Of a DNA stretch of 64,000 nucleotides, positions 20,880 to 32,224 are shown in pieces. Made by a program: the position numbers and the translations under genes. The stretch's first letter is position 1, and every line of letters begins with the position of its first letter. Under the pieces are notes generated by a model. That model had not been told where the DNA came from. It searched no databases and saw only the letters and a list, made by a program, of their open reading frames with translations. Source of the stretch: Pseudeuparius sepicola (lineage: Eukaryota; Arthropoda; Insecta; Coleoptera; Anthribidae); the NCBI GenBank assembly GCA_963920635.1, contig OY987304.1:36642365-36706364 (forward strand), read 5' to 3'.

Positions 20880-21350
20880 ACATAGTAGCGCCGCCCCGAG
20901 AGAAGTAGGGGCCGCGAGCCGCGAGCCGCGATTGGCTAATATCGCGCACTAGTTATGAGTAGTGGGGATCACCTGTAGTGTCGATGTCAAGTGGCGCCCC
21001 GCGCTTGCGCTCCTCGCCCAGCTGTAATTTAGTAGGTCGGCCGGGCCGGGCGGCGTGGAAATGGAGCAAAATCGAGTGAATCAGTGCCAGTGAATTCATT
21101 CGTAATTGTAATTATTGCGCGATTCGGCGCGGCGTCGTTTTTGTGTGAAGTTGGCGTCGGACGCCAGCGCCCGACGCCAACGTCATATGCCCGCGCCTGG
21201 CGAATCTCGGCGAAGGAATGTCGGGCAGTAGTCAAGGGCACGCAGAAGCTTAAATTCACCAGGAGGAGTCGCTGTTTTTCGGTTTTTGGGGACATTACGC
21301 GACATTTCGCCACCAAGTTTTTACGAAAAGTAAGAGGAATGGTAAGGAAT
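20880..21350 (+). promoter_or_regulatory. CpG-rich promoter or 5' exon-like segment carried inside a TE
   Basis: This is the most GC-rich part of the left third of the window. It holds GATTGGCT (inverted CCAAT) near 20930, TCAGTGCCAGTG near 21082 as a possible arthropod initiator, and AAAAGTAAGAG near 21327 as a possible 5' splice site. It also has a perfect 11-bp hairpin, GTTGGCGTCGG/CCGACGCCAAC (21150-21160 with 21171-21181). Open frames on both strands here are uninterrupted mainly because of base composition, so I call no protein. It lies inside the TIRs of 19148-22704 and may be captured host DNA. Confidence 0.35.
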
Positions 21351-21596
21351 TAACTTGAGAGAGTTCCGAAACGGCAAAGGGTTAAAAAAATGCGGAAATG
21401 ATAAGCACGCCAATTTGACAGTCTTCCCAACTATTTTCGGAACCGAATAATTTTTTATTTACAACTATGTATGTAATATCGACATTTCTGACTTTTTAGA
21501 AGTTTGAAAGTGTCAATTTTTTGACTTTTACTTCCCGCCCTCCCGCCCGGGTGGAAAGTTTACTTTATCTCGAGACACCTCGGTGTGTAATATACT

Positions 21597-21920
21597 ATTA
21601 AAAGTAGACAATAGACAGGACAACAACCCTGAGGGGGTTTAAAAGTGGCGCACCATCAGGCAAGGGTAGAAAAATATTAAAAACGATGAACAAATCGGGG
21701 CCGCGCGTTAAATTCACATCAAATGACAGTCTTCCCCCACTTTTTTCGGAAACGAATAATTTTTTAAAAGTAGATAATACATAGGACCACAACCCTGAGG
21801 GGGTTTAAAGGTGGCGCACTATCGGGCAAGGGTTGAAAAATATTAAAAACTATGAACAAATCGAAGCCGCGCGTTAAATTCACGTCAAATTACAGTCTTC
21901 CCCCACTTTTTTCGAGATGA
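21597..21920. repeat. Two-copy 166-bp tandem repeat
   Basis: CCCTGAGGGGGTTTAAA occurs at 21627 and 21793, exactly 166 bp apart. The surrounding sequence (GTGGCGCAC, GGCAAGGGT, CAGTCTTCCCCCACTTTTTT) repeats with about 10% divergence. A partial third copy, CAGTCTTCCCAACTATTTTC, lies near 21420. Confidence 0.75.
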
Positions 21921-22706
21921 TAGGGCTACAGGCGAACACTCGCTAAAAAAAAGTAACGCGCCGCTGCTCTACGCTCTACCCTATGGGTGGTTGTGGAAAT
22001 TTGCAATTTTTACAGATAATTTGTATTTTAAAACAAATACTTTATTCAGTTGATTGCCGATCAGAAATTTATTATCCCAAGGTGTCCCAAGAGATGGCTA
22101 ATTATTAGTATAAAAAAATTGCGGCCTGAAAATCAGTTGTAAAATAGGTAGGTAGGTAGATACCTACTCCACAAAAGACTTGTCAAAAAATTATGAGTGT
22201 GAAATCAGCAATGAGTTTTCTAGCAATGACTTCTCCGAGCGGCGCTCGGATACATTTCTGCTGCCTAGGGACTTAAAATAACAGTAAAGTGATAAAAACT
22301 GACGTGTTTGTTAAATTATTGTGTGCGCCTGTGAAGAAAGCAATAAACAGTTCGTCACAGCAACCGACATCATAAAAAAACGTGGATACCTACCAGCAGT
22401 AATTTTCAAAGTTACCTAGGTACCTAATTCTGCAAGCAGATTTATTCCACTCTGACATGCGGCAACGTCGCGGTATTCCCCTTCCTAATCTAACGTTATT
22501 CCCCCCCATCTCCTAGGGAGAGCTTAGACCTCCCCTCTCAGCGCTTCTAGTGACGATCCAGCGGCGTGCATTGAGCACGGATAAAGATTGATTTGCCCCA
22601 TTTTCTAAACATCGATTAAAAAATTTTTTTTTTTCATTTTTCGGTTTTATGAACGTCCCCGATTACGTGGTTAAAATTTCTGTACCTATCAAAGATACAC
22701 CCTGTA

Positions 22707-23690
22707 TATTTTTTTGAAATCGGGAAAAAATGTTTTTCTTGAAATCGGCAGTAAAGTGTCCCAAAATCGGCATTAGAAGCTCAAAAATCGGCATTAATGT
22801 AGCCCATTATTGTACGATTTTTTCAATAAGTGGGATTTGGCGAGATGTAAACATCAAACGTCAGACGCGGATCCATCGCGCGTCAAAAGTGACCAAATAT
22901 TCAAAACCCGGCCACAAAAGGCCCATTTAACTTTTCATACACATTGCGAAATTGTTACCTATACCAGCGCAATCTTTCAGTATAAATATTTTAGTAGGTT
23001 TGAATATCGAGAGATTTGCTGTGGAGACTGCACAAAAGGCAGCAATTTGGTTTGTCTGTTCGAAGACGCCGTGTCTTATCTTACTTGACCTAGGTAGAGC
23101 GATCGTAAAAGTCAAGCAACGCCGCGCGCAGTTGGTTCATGGACTGGTGATCCCTTATGATTATTTTCTTGTCTAATAAAACTTTTTTTTTCCTCGGCAA
23201 CTAAATTCCACATGAGTCATAAAAAATTGAAGTTCAGTGCCTTGGTACATAAATAACTATTAATAGGCAAGAAAATAAATCATACGGGATCACCCGTCCA
23301 TGAACCAACTGCGCACGGCGTTGCTTGACTTTGACGATCGCTCTACCTAGGTATAGTATGACAAGACACGGCGCCTTCGAACAGAAAAACCAAACTGCTG
23401 CTTGTTGTACAGCCTCCATAACAAATCTATTGATATTCAAACCTACTAAAATATTTATCCTGAAAGATTGCGCTGCTATAGATAACAATTTCGCATTGTG
23501 TACGAAAAGTTGAATGGGCCATTATTGGCCGAGTTTTGAATATTTGGTCACTTTTGACGGGCGATGGCTCCGAGTCTGACGTTTGATGTTTACATCTCGC
23601 CAAGGCCTACTTATTGAAAAAATCGTACAATAATGGGCTACTTCAGTGCACACTTCACTGCCGATTTCAAAAAAAAAATATTATTACATT
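22707..23690. repeat. Large palindromic foldback element
   Basis: The left arm (about 22715-23175) and right arm (about 23261-23690) are inverted copies of about 450 bp with modest divergence, for example GATCGCTCTACCTAGG and TGATGTTTACATCTCGCCA with their mirrors. The centre holds half of the GAAGTTCAGTGCC hairpin (23184-23255). With 19008-19135 it forms one element split by the 3.56-kb insertion. Single arms of the same family occur at 27105-27552 and 35600-35920. Open frames here mirror each other on the two strands and are not genes. Confidence 0.8.
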
Positions 23691-24739
23691 TATGCTTTGG
23701 GTTTTACAACACGTGCGACTTTCTAATTTTACGAGTTTGCAGTGAACCAAACAACAATGTTCAATTTTTTTGTGTCGCTGCTTTGACACACCCACTTCAC
23801 TTTCCGCTTAGTTGCCGCATAGAAATAATATTAGAAACAAACGCAACCACAACCACCTATCGTTTATGCCTTAATTTAAATATCTAATGGTGTGTTTTTC
23901 TACCCAATTGACAAAACTGATATGACGAAATGAATAGACGTCCAAGTACCTCCTCACTTTGAAAAAAGTTAAACAATTATTGCTATAACCAGCTTGGAGT
24001 GGACTGAAGTTATTCTATCATTTCGGTTATAAATACTGAAAAAATAATATTGTTGAGTAAAGGGAAGTTAAATTAAAAATTTTATCTACTTAAAAATCTC
24101 ACTTTTGCTTGTATAAATAATTTTATGTCTAAAACCTGGACAAACCCCTTGGATGGACGAGGCGCAACCCTTATACAAAACGGGCGATAAAATGGCGTTC
24201 TCGCCGCAGGGCCCATGTAACGAACTTTTCCAATTTTGCCCAGCTCACCGCCAGAAAATTTTAATTGTAATTTGATCTCAGGTTACCCAGGCGGCTCGGT
24301 CAGATTCCGCAGTGTTTGCGTTGTAAATTTTAAGTGATTTTCCACGGACCTTTACGCCTCGAGGACTGGATATTAAAGATGGGACATAAAATGTAAAATG
24401 TTTTATAATCGTACTTGTGTACCAGGGCACTAAAGTTCAACTATGAAATGTGGAAGACAGAAATGTAAGGTTTCTAGTGTGTGGTGGTGAAGGAAAAACA
24501 CCAAGAGAGTGTAAAAAAACTTTTTTCTAATTAGATTGAGGAATAACTTATTGCTAATGATGTAGCCGTTACGTATTTTAGGTTGGCGTATATGACGATT
24601 ATCGATTTCATTGAAGGTTTGAAGAGTGGAGTACGATAATGCTCCATTCTACGTTTTAAAGGGTTGTAAAGAGATATTGTGTGAACCGCTCAAATAAATA
24701 TTGGACATCTCAATATAAACAAAAAAGTTCCCTAACACA
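23691..24739. other. Unannotated stretch with a GC-richer patch
   Basis: 24170-24370 is GC-richer (for example GATAAAATGGCGTTCTCGCC) and looks unique. A hairpin-family fragment, GTACCAGGGCACTAAAGTTC, lies near 24419. No coding region is supported. Confidence 0.35.
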
Positions 24740-25165
24740 CTGAAGTTTGGCAAGGTTAAACCAATCCATACTATATTTTGTCGAATATATCTAAAATATT
24801 TGAATTGATATTGTGAGAATACCTAACTTATATAATTTTAAGTTTTGGTTTAGACCTAGGAGGTCAACTAATGGTAATTTAATGACTTGGCGAAGGGATG
24901 TCCTGTACACGGATTCTTGTAGGGAAGATGAGGATGTTCGATTTTTCACCAGGTTTAATCGAATTCTTATCCTCTTCTTTAAACAATAGAAATCACTTTG
25001 TTGAAATAAGTCGAGAGCGTTTTCACCTGAGCCGAGTGTGCCTCAAGGTTCAATTCTTGGGCCACTGTTGTTTTTAATATTTAAAAATATATATACATAT
25101 ATCGAAATCATTATAGACATAGTAATCTACTTTTATTCGCAGGACGACATGAAAATCTATACCTA
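24740..25165 (+). pseudogene. LINE reverse transcriptase fragment (Jockey/CR1-like)
   Basis: Three blocks in RT order, in shifting frames: LSNISKIFELIL near 24775-24810, SVPQGSILGPLLFLIF near 25033-25080, and SQDDMKIY near 25140-25160 where the family has FADD followed by MKIY. The Ala of the FADD box is replaced. Stops and frameshifts lie between the blocks. This is a dead fragment of a non-LTR retrotransposon ORF2; the clade is inferred from motif style only. Confidence 0.75.
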
Positions 25166-25461
25166 ATGAAACTATACCAATGAAATTTTGAAAACCGGCA
25201 TTAATAAGCAAGGGTGGATTTTTGTACCTACCTGCCTGTGAAATTTAATATTTAATAACTGCATACATTGAATCAGTGTTTTTAGTTGTTAATATTGTGT
25301 ATCCATTCGTTTACCTCGTTCCCACCAAGATTTGTATTGTCTACCGCCCAAAAACGCACACGGACACACAACAGACACCAGCTTTAAGAAAACTTCAAGG
25401 AAAATAACATCTTGCATAATGGTATAATATAAATATCTAAATTGTTTGTTTTAATTATTAT
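25166..25461. other. Spacer between LINE relic and hAT element
   Basis: No feature seen. Confidence 0.3.
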
Positions 25462-25744
25462 CACAGGGGTAGAGGCGGATCCAGGCAAATCTAAACGAGG
25501 GGGGGCGGCGTGGTAAAAATTTTTACTGAGGGGCCGGGGTATGCGAAATTTTTAGAATATAATATCTATTTTTGAGAAAAATAAAATAATTTATTTGTCT
25601 AGAAAAAAACAAAAGCAAAAAAATGTTGACCCAAACAAAATAAAAAACAAACTTAAATAATAAACATAACACAAGAAAATCAGAAAAAGAAACAATAATT
25701 CTTTACATTTAAAAAATAATGTAGGTAATTATCACAAAATAAAT

Positions 25745-25965
25745 TCCTATTTTCGCGCAAACTGATCTTTTCTTCATTTATGGGTATATGTACATTGCGG
25801 TGTATATTTAATAGGGCTTAATTACTTAGTCTGTCTTGGACTATTATATTGGTACGTAACCAAGTTTTAATTCTTTTAAGTGAAGAAAAACTTATTTCCA
25901 CCGATGCATTGCTTATCGGGAAACTGGCAAGTATATATATTTGCTTTAAAATGTTCTTGCCATTG
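25745..25965 (-). pseudogene. hAT transposase C-terminal (dimerisation) pseudogene
   Basis: Minus-strand translation gives KNILKQIYILASFPIS, then NASVEISFSSLKRIKTWLR. After a one-base shift it gives IIVQDRLSN, a stop, ALLNIHRNVHIPINEE. This is the typical hATC block (SVERSFS, LRRIKTWLRS, RL..LALLNIHRD). One frameshift and one stop disable it. The upstream catalytic region is not recognisable between here and the right TIR. Confidence 0.85.
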
Positions 25966-26945
25966 TCGCGATGTGACTTCGTACAGGTTTTATTGAGAAA
26001 CTGAGGAAAACATACTAAAAACGCTCTTTAATTGTACACTAGATTGCAACAGGTAAATATTTCATGTCCCTAGAATTCCCTAAAAGACGGCCATATTGAT
26101 AGGTGGCGGACGACGGGGCCGTAATCAACAGAATTTACATTTTACACACACGAAACCTAAATTTAAATAGATAGAAATTAACATTAAACCAGAGACTTGT
26201 CATAAGTCTCTGCATTAAACTCTATTCTTTGAACCATAGAAAAGGGCTATATGTATAGTACCCTACAGAGGCAAAACCATGTATTCGCAAAAATAACGTT
26301 TTTTGATATTACATGTTTCTGGTTCAGCATTTCTGGCCCTTTCGTTTGCAATTTTTGCCACATTTATATTATAGTCCATTCCCAAATTACGACTGCTGCA
26401 AAAGAGTGTATTAGTAAACATCTGAAAAAATTCCTTTGGCAAAGTAAGGTATTCAGCATTTTTCACTAAATATCCAAAGGCAAAGGAAGGTAATGTCCAA
26501 TACTGTTGGATTTTCGTTATTAGCTTCAGTTACGTGCTAAGGCAAAATAGAGTACTGTACCTATAATAGGTACATGGTTTTACCAGTGAAAGAGTTTAAA
26601 TATTAACTCTGTTAAACTTAGGCTATTTTACCTCAGTTTCCCAGAACATGTATGGTGGCTATAGAATAATGATTTACAGAGGCAGGAAAATTCTGTAGAT
26701 GATCCTAGAGGATAACAGAGTGAGTATGAAATTAAAATTTGACTTGCACTTTGAATACACGATTTCAAAAATTGCATCAAAAGTTTCTTACTTAAGGCGC
26801 GTTAAAATATATATACATATAATACCATAATTTTTGTTGTTAAAAAATTTTATGTAGGTACTGCAAAAGAGCATATTTTTCAAAATTACAAATTTTAAAA
26901 ATAAAGCTATGATAGTGATTCTAAATTCAAACAAATACGATAATA

Positions 26946-27072
26946 GTTATTTATGTACCAAGGCACAGAAGTTCAACTTTTTATGACTCATGTGGAGTTT
27001 AGTTGCTGAGGCGTCTGGCCGAGGCAAATAAACCACATGAGTCATAAAAAGAACTTCAGTGCCGAGGTACAT
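26946..27072. repeat. Foldback family hairpin, uninterrupted copy
   Basis: Same 128-bp hairpin as 19008-19135. It is followed without interruption by ATTATATTTTTCTTGAAATC, so it shows how the 19-23 kb foldback looked before the 3.56-kb element arrived. Confidence 0.75.
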
Positions 27073-27552
27073 ATTATATTTTTCTTGAAATCGGAAAAAA
27101 AATGTTTTATTAGGCAAGAAAATAATAATAAGGGATCACCCGTCCACGAACCGACTACGCGCGGCGTTGCTTGACTTTACCGATCGCTCTACCTAGGACA
27201 AGTATAATGATGTACGGCACCTCCTGACAGAAAAACCAAACTGCTGCTTCTTGTGCAGCCTACACAACAAATCTATTGATTTTCAAATTTACTAAAATAT
27301 GTATACTGAAGGATTGCGCTTCTATAGGAAACAATTTCGCAATGTGTACGAAAAGTTAAATGAGCCTTTATCGGCCGGGTTTTGAATATTTGGTCACTTT
27401 TGACGGGCGATTTCTCCGCGTCTGTCGTTTGATGTTTACATCTCGCCAAGGCCTACTTATTGAAAAAATCGTACAATAATGGGCTACATTATTGTACGAT
27501 TTCTGTGCTTTTAATGACGATTTTGGGACATTTTAATGCCGATTTCAAGAAA
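27073..27552. repeat. Single arm of the foldback family
   Basis: Matches the right arm at 23261-23690 (GGGATCACCCGTCCA, CGTTGCTTGACTTT, TGATGTTTACATCTCGCCA). No opposite arm follows, so this copy is half-size or recombined. It lies inside the hAT element. Confidence 0.75.
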
Positions 27553-27684
27553 AATAAATTATATGCTCAAGAAATTACACTGGTTGAATATAAAAATTTA
27601 ACAAAATTTCTAGTATTTATATTCATATTTAAATGAAAACATAAATTACTTCCAGTTTGCTTACATAGGTATATTACTTTCAAT

Positions 27685-27845
27685 TTCGAACATGTTAATT
27701 ATTATACAAGATCATTTAGTGATTTTCATATAGCAAATTTTAGTAAGAATATAATTCGTTATAAATCTATTTATCAAAAAGGTTGATCGAGTATAACAAA
27801 TTGCCAGATAAATTAAAAAGTGAAAGAAATTTAAAACATTATTAA
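27685..27845 (+). pseudogene. LINE ORF2 C-terminal fragment
   Basis: Translation gives EHVNYYTRSFSDFHIANFSK and RYKSIYQKG, then after one frameshift LIEYNKLPDKLKSERNLK and a stop. This is the typical tail of CR1/Jockey-like ORF2 proteins (YNTR..., SLFYKG...YN.LP..IK). It is probably an old 5'-truncated LINE inside the hAT element. Confidence 0.6.
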
Positions 27846-27933
27846 AAAGCATTACTTTTAATAATAATGGTTGTAGAAAAAGGGGGGGGCGGTCGCCCCC
27901 ACGTCCCCCCCTATATGCGCCACTGCACAGGGG

Positions 27934-28807
27934 AGGAAGACCCCCACAGCGACGAATCTATTGCAAATATGGATCCCTAACGACGAAAAGAAGATAGTCC
28001 AAGAAAAGAATGAACAAGAAGGGTGTCAACATCCTAAATTCAAAAGGTCACTTAAACGGTTTTTTCATTTATTTTTCTCGATAGCATTTATTTAGTGAAG
28101 TTTCTAATTTTGAATCTATATGGTTAAATATTGCTTTCTCAAAGCCTTTTATTCAGGCGTATTTGTGGGCGTCGAAACACATAATAATGTTTGTCAAACT
28201 AGGTAATTATTGATTTATTATCGTTTTTTAGTTTATTATTTGTACACACAGATATCTAGCAAGCTCTTGTAGCAAACATTCAGCAACTTTCAGTTGGACG
28301 GTCCTTGTCCATCTTACCTCTCAATGTATTGTTTTACTCAATGCCCATATTTACAAAATTTGCGAATGATAATTAATTAAAATTTAAAAATTGCCAAAAC
28401 AACCATTTTCTATGTTCTTGTTGTTTACTACTTTTTTCTTTTGCAGTTTTACTCAGCTCGAATTCATGGAGACTAGGTTTTGACTTTTATTTTAGTAACA
28501 TTCATTTAAATCTGTTATTTGCAGTTCTTGGAAGCTTTTCTAAAAGTAAACAAATGAGAATTAACATAGATGCTTTGGCACTAAGTGTACCTAATTACCG
28601 AAATTTGTTGCAGAAATTGAATTTTCTCTTTGTGATTATTGTCTACTTTTGGGAAATCTACTGTACCTTTCTATTAAACGCAATACCAAAAGATTGCTTT
28701 TTATACTTTATGTTTTAATGAATTTTAAAATATTAATATTTTATTAATATTAAAAGCAAAAAAGAGTTCTTGTCAAATGGAGATAGATATACTTCAGTTA
28801 GTAATAA
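27934..28807. other. Unannotated AT-rich stretch
   Basis: No ORF or repeat recognised. Confidence 0.3.
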
Positions 28808-30120
28808 TAGGGTACTTGACGAAATTTTACAAACTTGATAAAACAATTCCTGGACACTTGCCTAAGACCCTACGATTATTTAAAAAATATATATTTACGT
28901 ACTTATCAAGTTTTTAGACTTTCTTCGAAATTTGGCGGGAAAGCACTTATGACGTCACAAGTGTTTTAAAAAGACAATTTGGCAACATAGGAATACCACT
29001 AAAGTGTTCTAAGACATAACCTTATTCGGCAGTGAAAGTTGCAAGGAAAGTTGAAATTTCAGAATTCTAACCTCAAACTCCCAGACTTATGATGCCGCGT
29101 GAAACCACATTTAGTCAAGAAGTGTTTTTTTTTTTCGTAAATATCTATTCAATCGTTTTTCTGCAAATTTTTTGGCTAGGTTGGGCCGGAATTCGGGCTC
29201 AATATTAAGCACTATGGCGCCTTTATAAACGCGCCTTCAAGATGGTCCCTAGGCCGAGGTTCTCTCTTTATTAATAACTCATAATACAACTGTACTGTTA
29301 CTACAACGTAGGTAGGTACAAACCTTTGCAGTTTTATCCCATGAATTTCGGCAGACGCCAACATCGGATTATTAGAAAAAATTTGTGCTACTTAAAAAGC
29401 ATCCCAATTTCGGCAAATTACGGATTTTCCTTTTAGGGTCCATGATATCTTACTTTACACATCTAACAACACGATAACTAGGTCCGCAAATAATATATAT
29501 AATAGTAAATATTAATAACCTAGATGCCTAGGTGGACAGGTAACGTTGCCACATAGGCGAATATTTCCCCCATTATTGATACCTGAATATTTATAGTACG
29601 TTCCGTATACAGATATTTTAACTAAACTGTTACGTGGCAGAGATGAAGGATATAGTTTCCAGCGTGTGCAGCATAAACAGACACCATTTTGCTATAGAGG
29701 AGTCAATATGCGGAATAAAAAAGTCTTTATGTGACAAAATTTGTGTGTGCAATTGCGTTAGTTAAAGCTCAAAAGTTGCAATATTAAGTATTAAGTAACA
29801 GATATTCATAGGCAAGCTGGAGATATTTGAATAGAAAACTGCAATTTGTCCTTGTTCCACGAAATATTGCAAACGGGCACCGGCAACGTTACAGTTCCGT
29901 TCCTCCTGAGAGGCACAGAGTTGCCACTTTTGGCGTTCTGGACAATAGAACGACGAAACTGTAGATTTCAGCCTGAACAAAATTGTGCAACTTCGTCTTT
30001 AATTATCATAAATAAATAAGTGTTAAAAGCCGTTGTTTCATTTATTACGTTTTATGTTGGTACATCTACTGTAAACAGAGTACAATTTTAGAGCAATTAA
30101 AAATATTGTCAAGTACCCTA
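28808..30120. mobile_element. TSD-less TIR element, copy 1 (AA/TT insertion site)
   Basis: Starts TAGGGTACTTGACGAAATTT and ends TTGTCAAGTACCCTA, a 13-bp perfect TIR with a few more matching bases inside. It is flanked by AA on the left and TT on the right, with no target duplication. A second copy (54589-56017) matches along most of its length. The interior includes segments such as GCAGCATAAACAGACACCATTTTG shared by both copies, shown here only by position (about 29666-29695). It has no transposase, so it is non-autonomous. Confidence 0.75.
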
Positions 30121-30640
30121 TTGAACGTAATGCCTTTTTAATTAATACATTTTGCTCAAAATAAACTTTTAGACTATTTTAGGTACACAACGTAAGTACT
30201 GTACCTATCATCTGAGTAACCGATTAGTTTCCCTGCAAAAATTAAAATAATAATAAGGATTTGAAGAGTAGAATACGTAGGACCAACGAACTTTTTATTA
30301 ATATTACCTACTTTTTCGTTCAGTGTATGATAAATATATTAGTATTAGTATTATTGAGAAAATACAAAAAACCAAAAATTTTCTTATTATGTGATTACAG
30401 GTGGTTACGATACTTTTAATTACATGGAACTATGGATGAGTTCGGTCTCTTAACATTGTTTAATATAAGGATATATTTATGCTCTCATTTACCTGTGTAA
30501 ATAGATAATTTAACTTTGTCAAATACTATCACGTTAGTGGTACATAACTAATAAATACCAGAAATTATTTAAGAATTTTGAAAGATGGTTGTTAAGAAAA
30601 AGGTAATCCGCCATCTTAGGGCATCCGCTATATTGGGTTT
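30121..30640. other. Unannotated AT-rich stretch
   Basis: No ORF, RNA gene or repeat recognised. Confidence 0.3.
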
Positions 30641-31170
30641 CAGGGACTCTTTAAAATAAGGGGACCCAGCATTTCGCAGTCTATCACATAGGAAAAGTGA
30701 AGCCTTGAGGGGAAGTTTGTTTTCTGTATACTCCAAGGAGACAACATAAGTGGGATGGTACAATGTTATATGTCAGTGTCCGTCCAACTGCCATCAGGTT
30801 TTATGTGATAGATAGTGCCATAGATTCTAAAGGAGGCAAAAAATTTCCCATCATAAATCACATTTTTAAAGTTTTTTAACTTTCTGATACTCAGATGTGA
30901 CAATTCAAGAATTTCAACTATACAATAAATTTGTTTCATTTGACAGTTGCCCATATTATGTAATTGTAGACACAACATTGTCAAGTCTAACTTTTAGAAA
31001 TCATGGAAACCATTATTATTTTTTAGTAACAATCAAAGTACCTGTTACATTCATAGATTCTCCAATAAAATGGCATATACTTGGCATCACTGATACCATT
31101 AGAGTGATGAAAGAATAGGCCTCACTTTGGAAAGTATAATGCTGGGTCCCCTTATTTTAAAGAGTACCTG
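30641..31170. mobile_element. 530-bp MITE with 33-bp TIRs
   Basis: The left end starts CAGGGACTCTTTAAAATAAG and continues GGGACCCAGCATT (30641-30673). The right end (31138-31170) is its mirror with one mismatch. No target duplication is clear, although TT lies on each side. The CAGGG start resembles hAT ends, but an 8-bp TSD is missing, so the class is open. Confidence 0.75.
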
Positions 31171-31708
31171 TTGAAAATGACGTCATGTAGCTGTCAAGGG
31201 GTTGGGAAGAGATGGATTTAGAACGATATTAGATTATACAAAGCTGTGTGCAAAATTTCAACTCGATGCTCGATTCGATAACTCGAAGTGAGTCGTTTTC
31301 AATCACTAAATTTTACATATAAGAAAACCAATCAAAAAGTGCCAAAGAAAGAAAAATTCATTGGCATAGTACAATTATCTTTCAGGGAAATTGTGTTCTT
31401 TATACAAGGTGAAATTCTTTCTTTTTTTAATTAGAGATCCCGTGCTGTAGGTACCTACAGGGTGCCCTGTAAACCAGGTTTACCACTTATTGTGGCTGCA
31501 GCCTGTTCGATGAGTCTTTTCTGAGTTAGGTATTTAAAAATACATGTTTAATTTAAAAGCTCCATTCACAGTTCAAAATATTTTGAATTTAGTCATCACT
31601 GTATGAGCTTTGTGGAGTAAAAATCTTGTTTACAATTACAAACATAAAGCATACCTTATTTTTTGTGAATTGATGAATGGGTTTATATTTGTGTGTATTT
31701 GCACACTA
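31171..31708. other. Unannotated stretch
   Basis: ACAGGGTGCCCTGTA near 31454 is a short palindrome resembling two abutted mariner-type ends. Nothing else is supported. Confidence 0.3.
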
Positions 31709-32224
31709 CAGTGTGACCCATTTGTTTTCGGGTTACCTTGTAAAGATATATTAATTGTGCGCTTAGACTCTGATTTTTTAATTATTATAGAAGTTGATAA
31801 ACTTATTTTTTTGAGGAAAAATAACTTCCTTCATACACAATGGGTCTAGTATGGCAGTTTATAGGAACAAAATTTTAATAAAATCACATTAGGATTTTTT
31901 TTTTTTTAAAATCTGGGCATACCACTGGATTGAGCCCACCTCAAAACGGGCCTGTACTAAAATGTTTTAAAAATTATATTTCAATTTGAAAATAAATTTT
32001 CGAAAAATAAACATATGACCAATATTAATATACTTTACCAAGTTGTTAGAGTTTAACTTTATTTGTTTTTTCATGGCTAGTTATTAATTTTTGAATATAA
32101 ATAAGTAGGTAACTAATGTGTATTTTTATTTTTTCTACAAAATTGTTATTACTTGAAATTTTTATGGTAAAATTTGGCACAAGCCCGTTTTAAGGTATGC
32201 AGAATCCAGTGGCTTGTACACAAT
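31709..32224. mobile_element. Truncated, internally deleted relative of the 58-kb transposon
   Basis: Starts CAGTGTGACCCATTTGTTTT after TA (31707-31708), the same end as the element at 58224. It follows that element's left TIR through a diverged GGATTGAGCCC segment, then passes directly to right-arm sequence (TTTTTCTACAAAATTGTTATTACTTG near 32132, shown by position) and stops near 32224. The transposase and the outer right TIR are missing. Confidence 0.7.

Larger units (their letters stand above)
19148..22704. mobile_element. 3.56-kb TIR element with CpG-rich cargo, inserted in a foldback element
   Basis: The ends are CAGGGTGTAACTTTGATAAG on the left and its near mirror on the right. The match runs about 37 bp, through GTACAGAAATTTTAA, with two mismatches. 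TA flanks both ends (19146-19147, 22705-22706). Sequence outside the two ends joins into the order seen uninterrupted at about 27070-27110, giving a paralogous empty site. TIR sequence and TA target fit mariner-type non-autonomous elements. No transposase is visible. The interior holds duplicated blocks, a 166-bp tandem repeat and a GC-rich promoter-like region. Confidence 0.7.
25470..27925 (-). mobile_element. hAT transposon remnant with 8-bp TSD
   Basis: CACAGGGG occurs at 25462-25469 and again at 27926-27933. It brackets ends TAGAGGCGGATCCAGG and, inverted, CAGTGGCGCATATAGG, which agree at 12 of 16 positions. An 8-bp duplication and a CAGTGGCG-type TIR are hAT hallmarks. G- and C-runs lie just inside each end. 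The element carries a broken transposase C-terminus on the minus strand, and later insertions: the foldback copy at 26946-27552 and a LINE C-terminal relic. Confidence 0.85.

Noticed and set aside
21029..21353. 89-95 codon frames on both strands
   Set aside because: Same compositional effect. The hairpin gives both strands a similar peptide.
22730..23513. Several 60-95 codon open frames on both strands
   Set aside because: They are mirror images produced by the palindromic foldback element.
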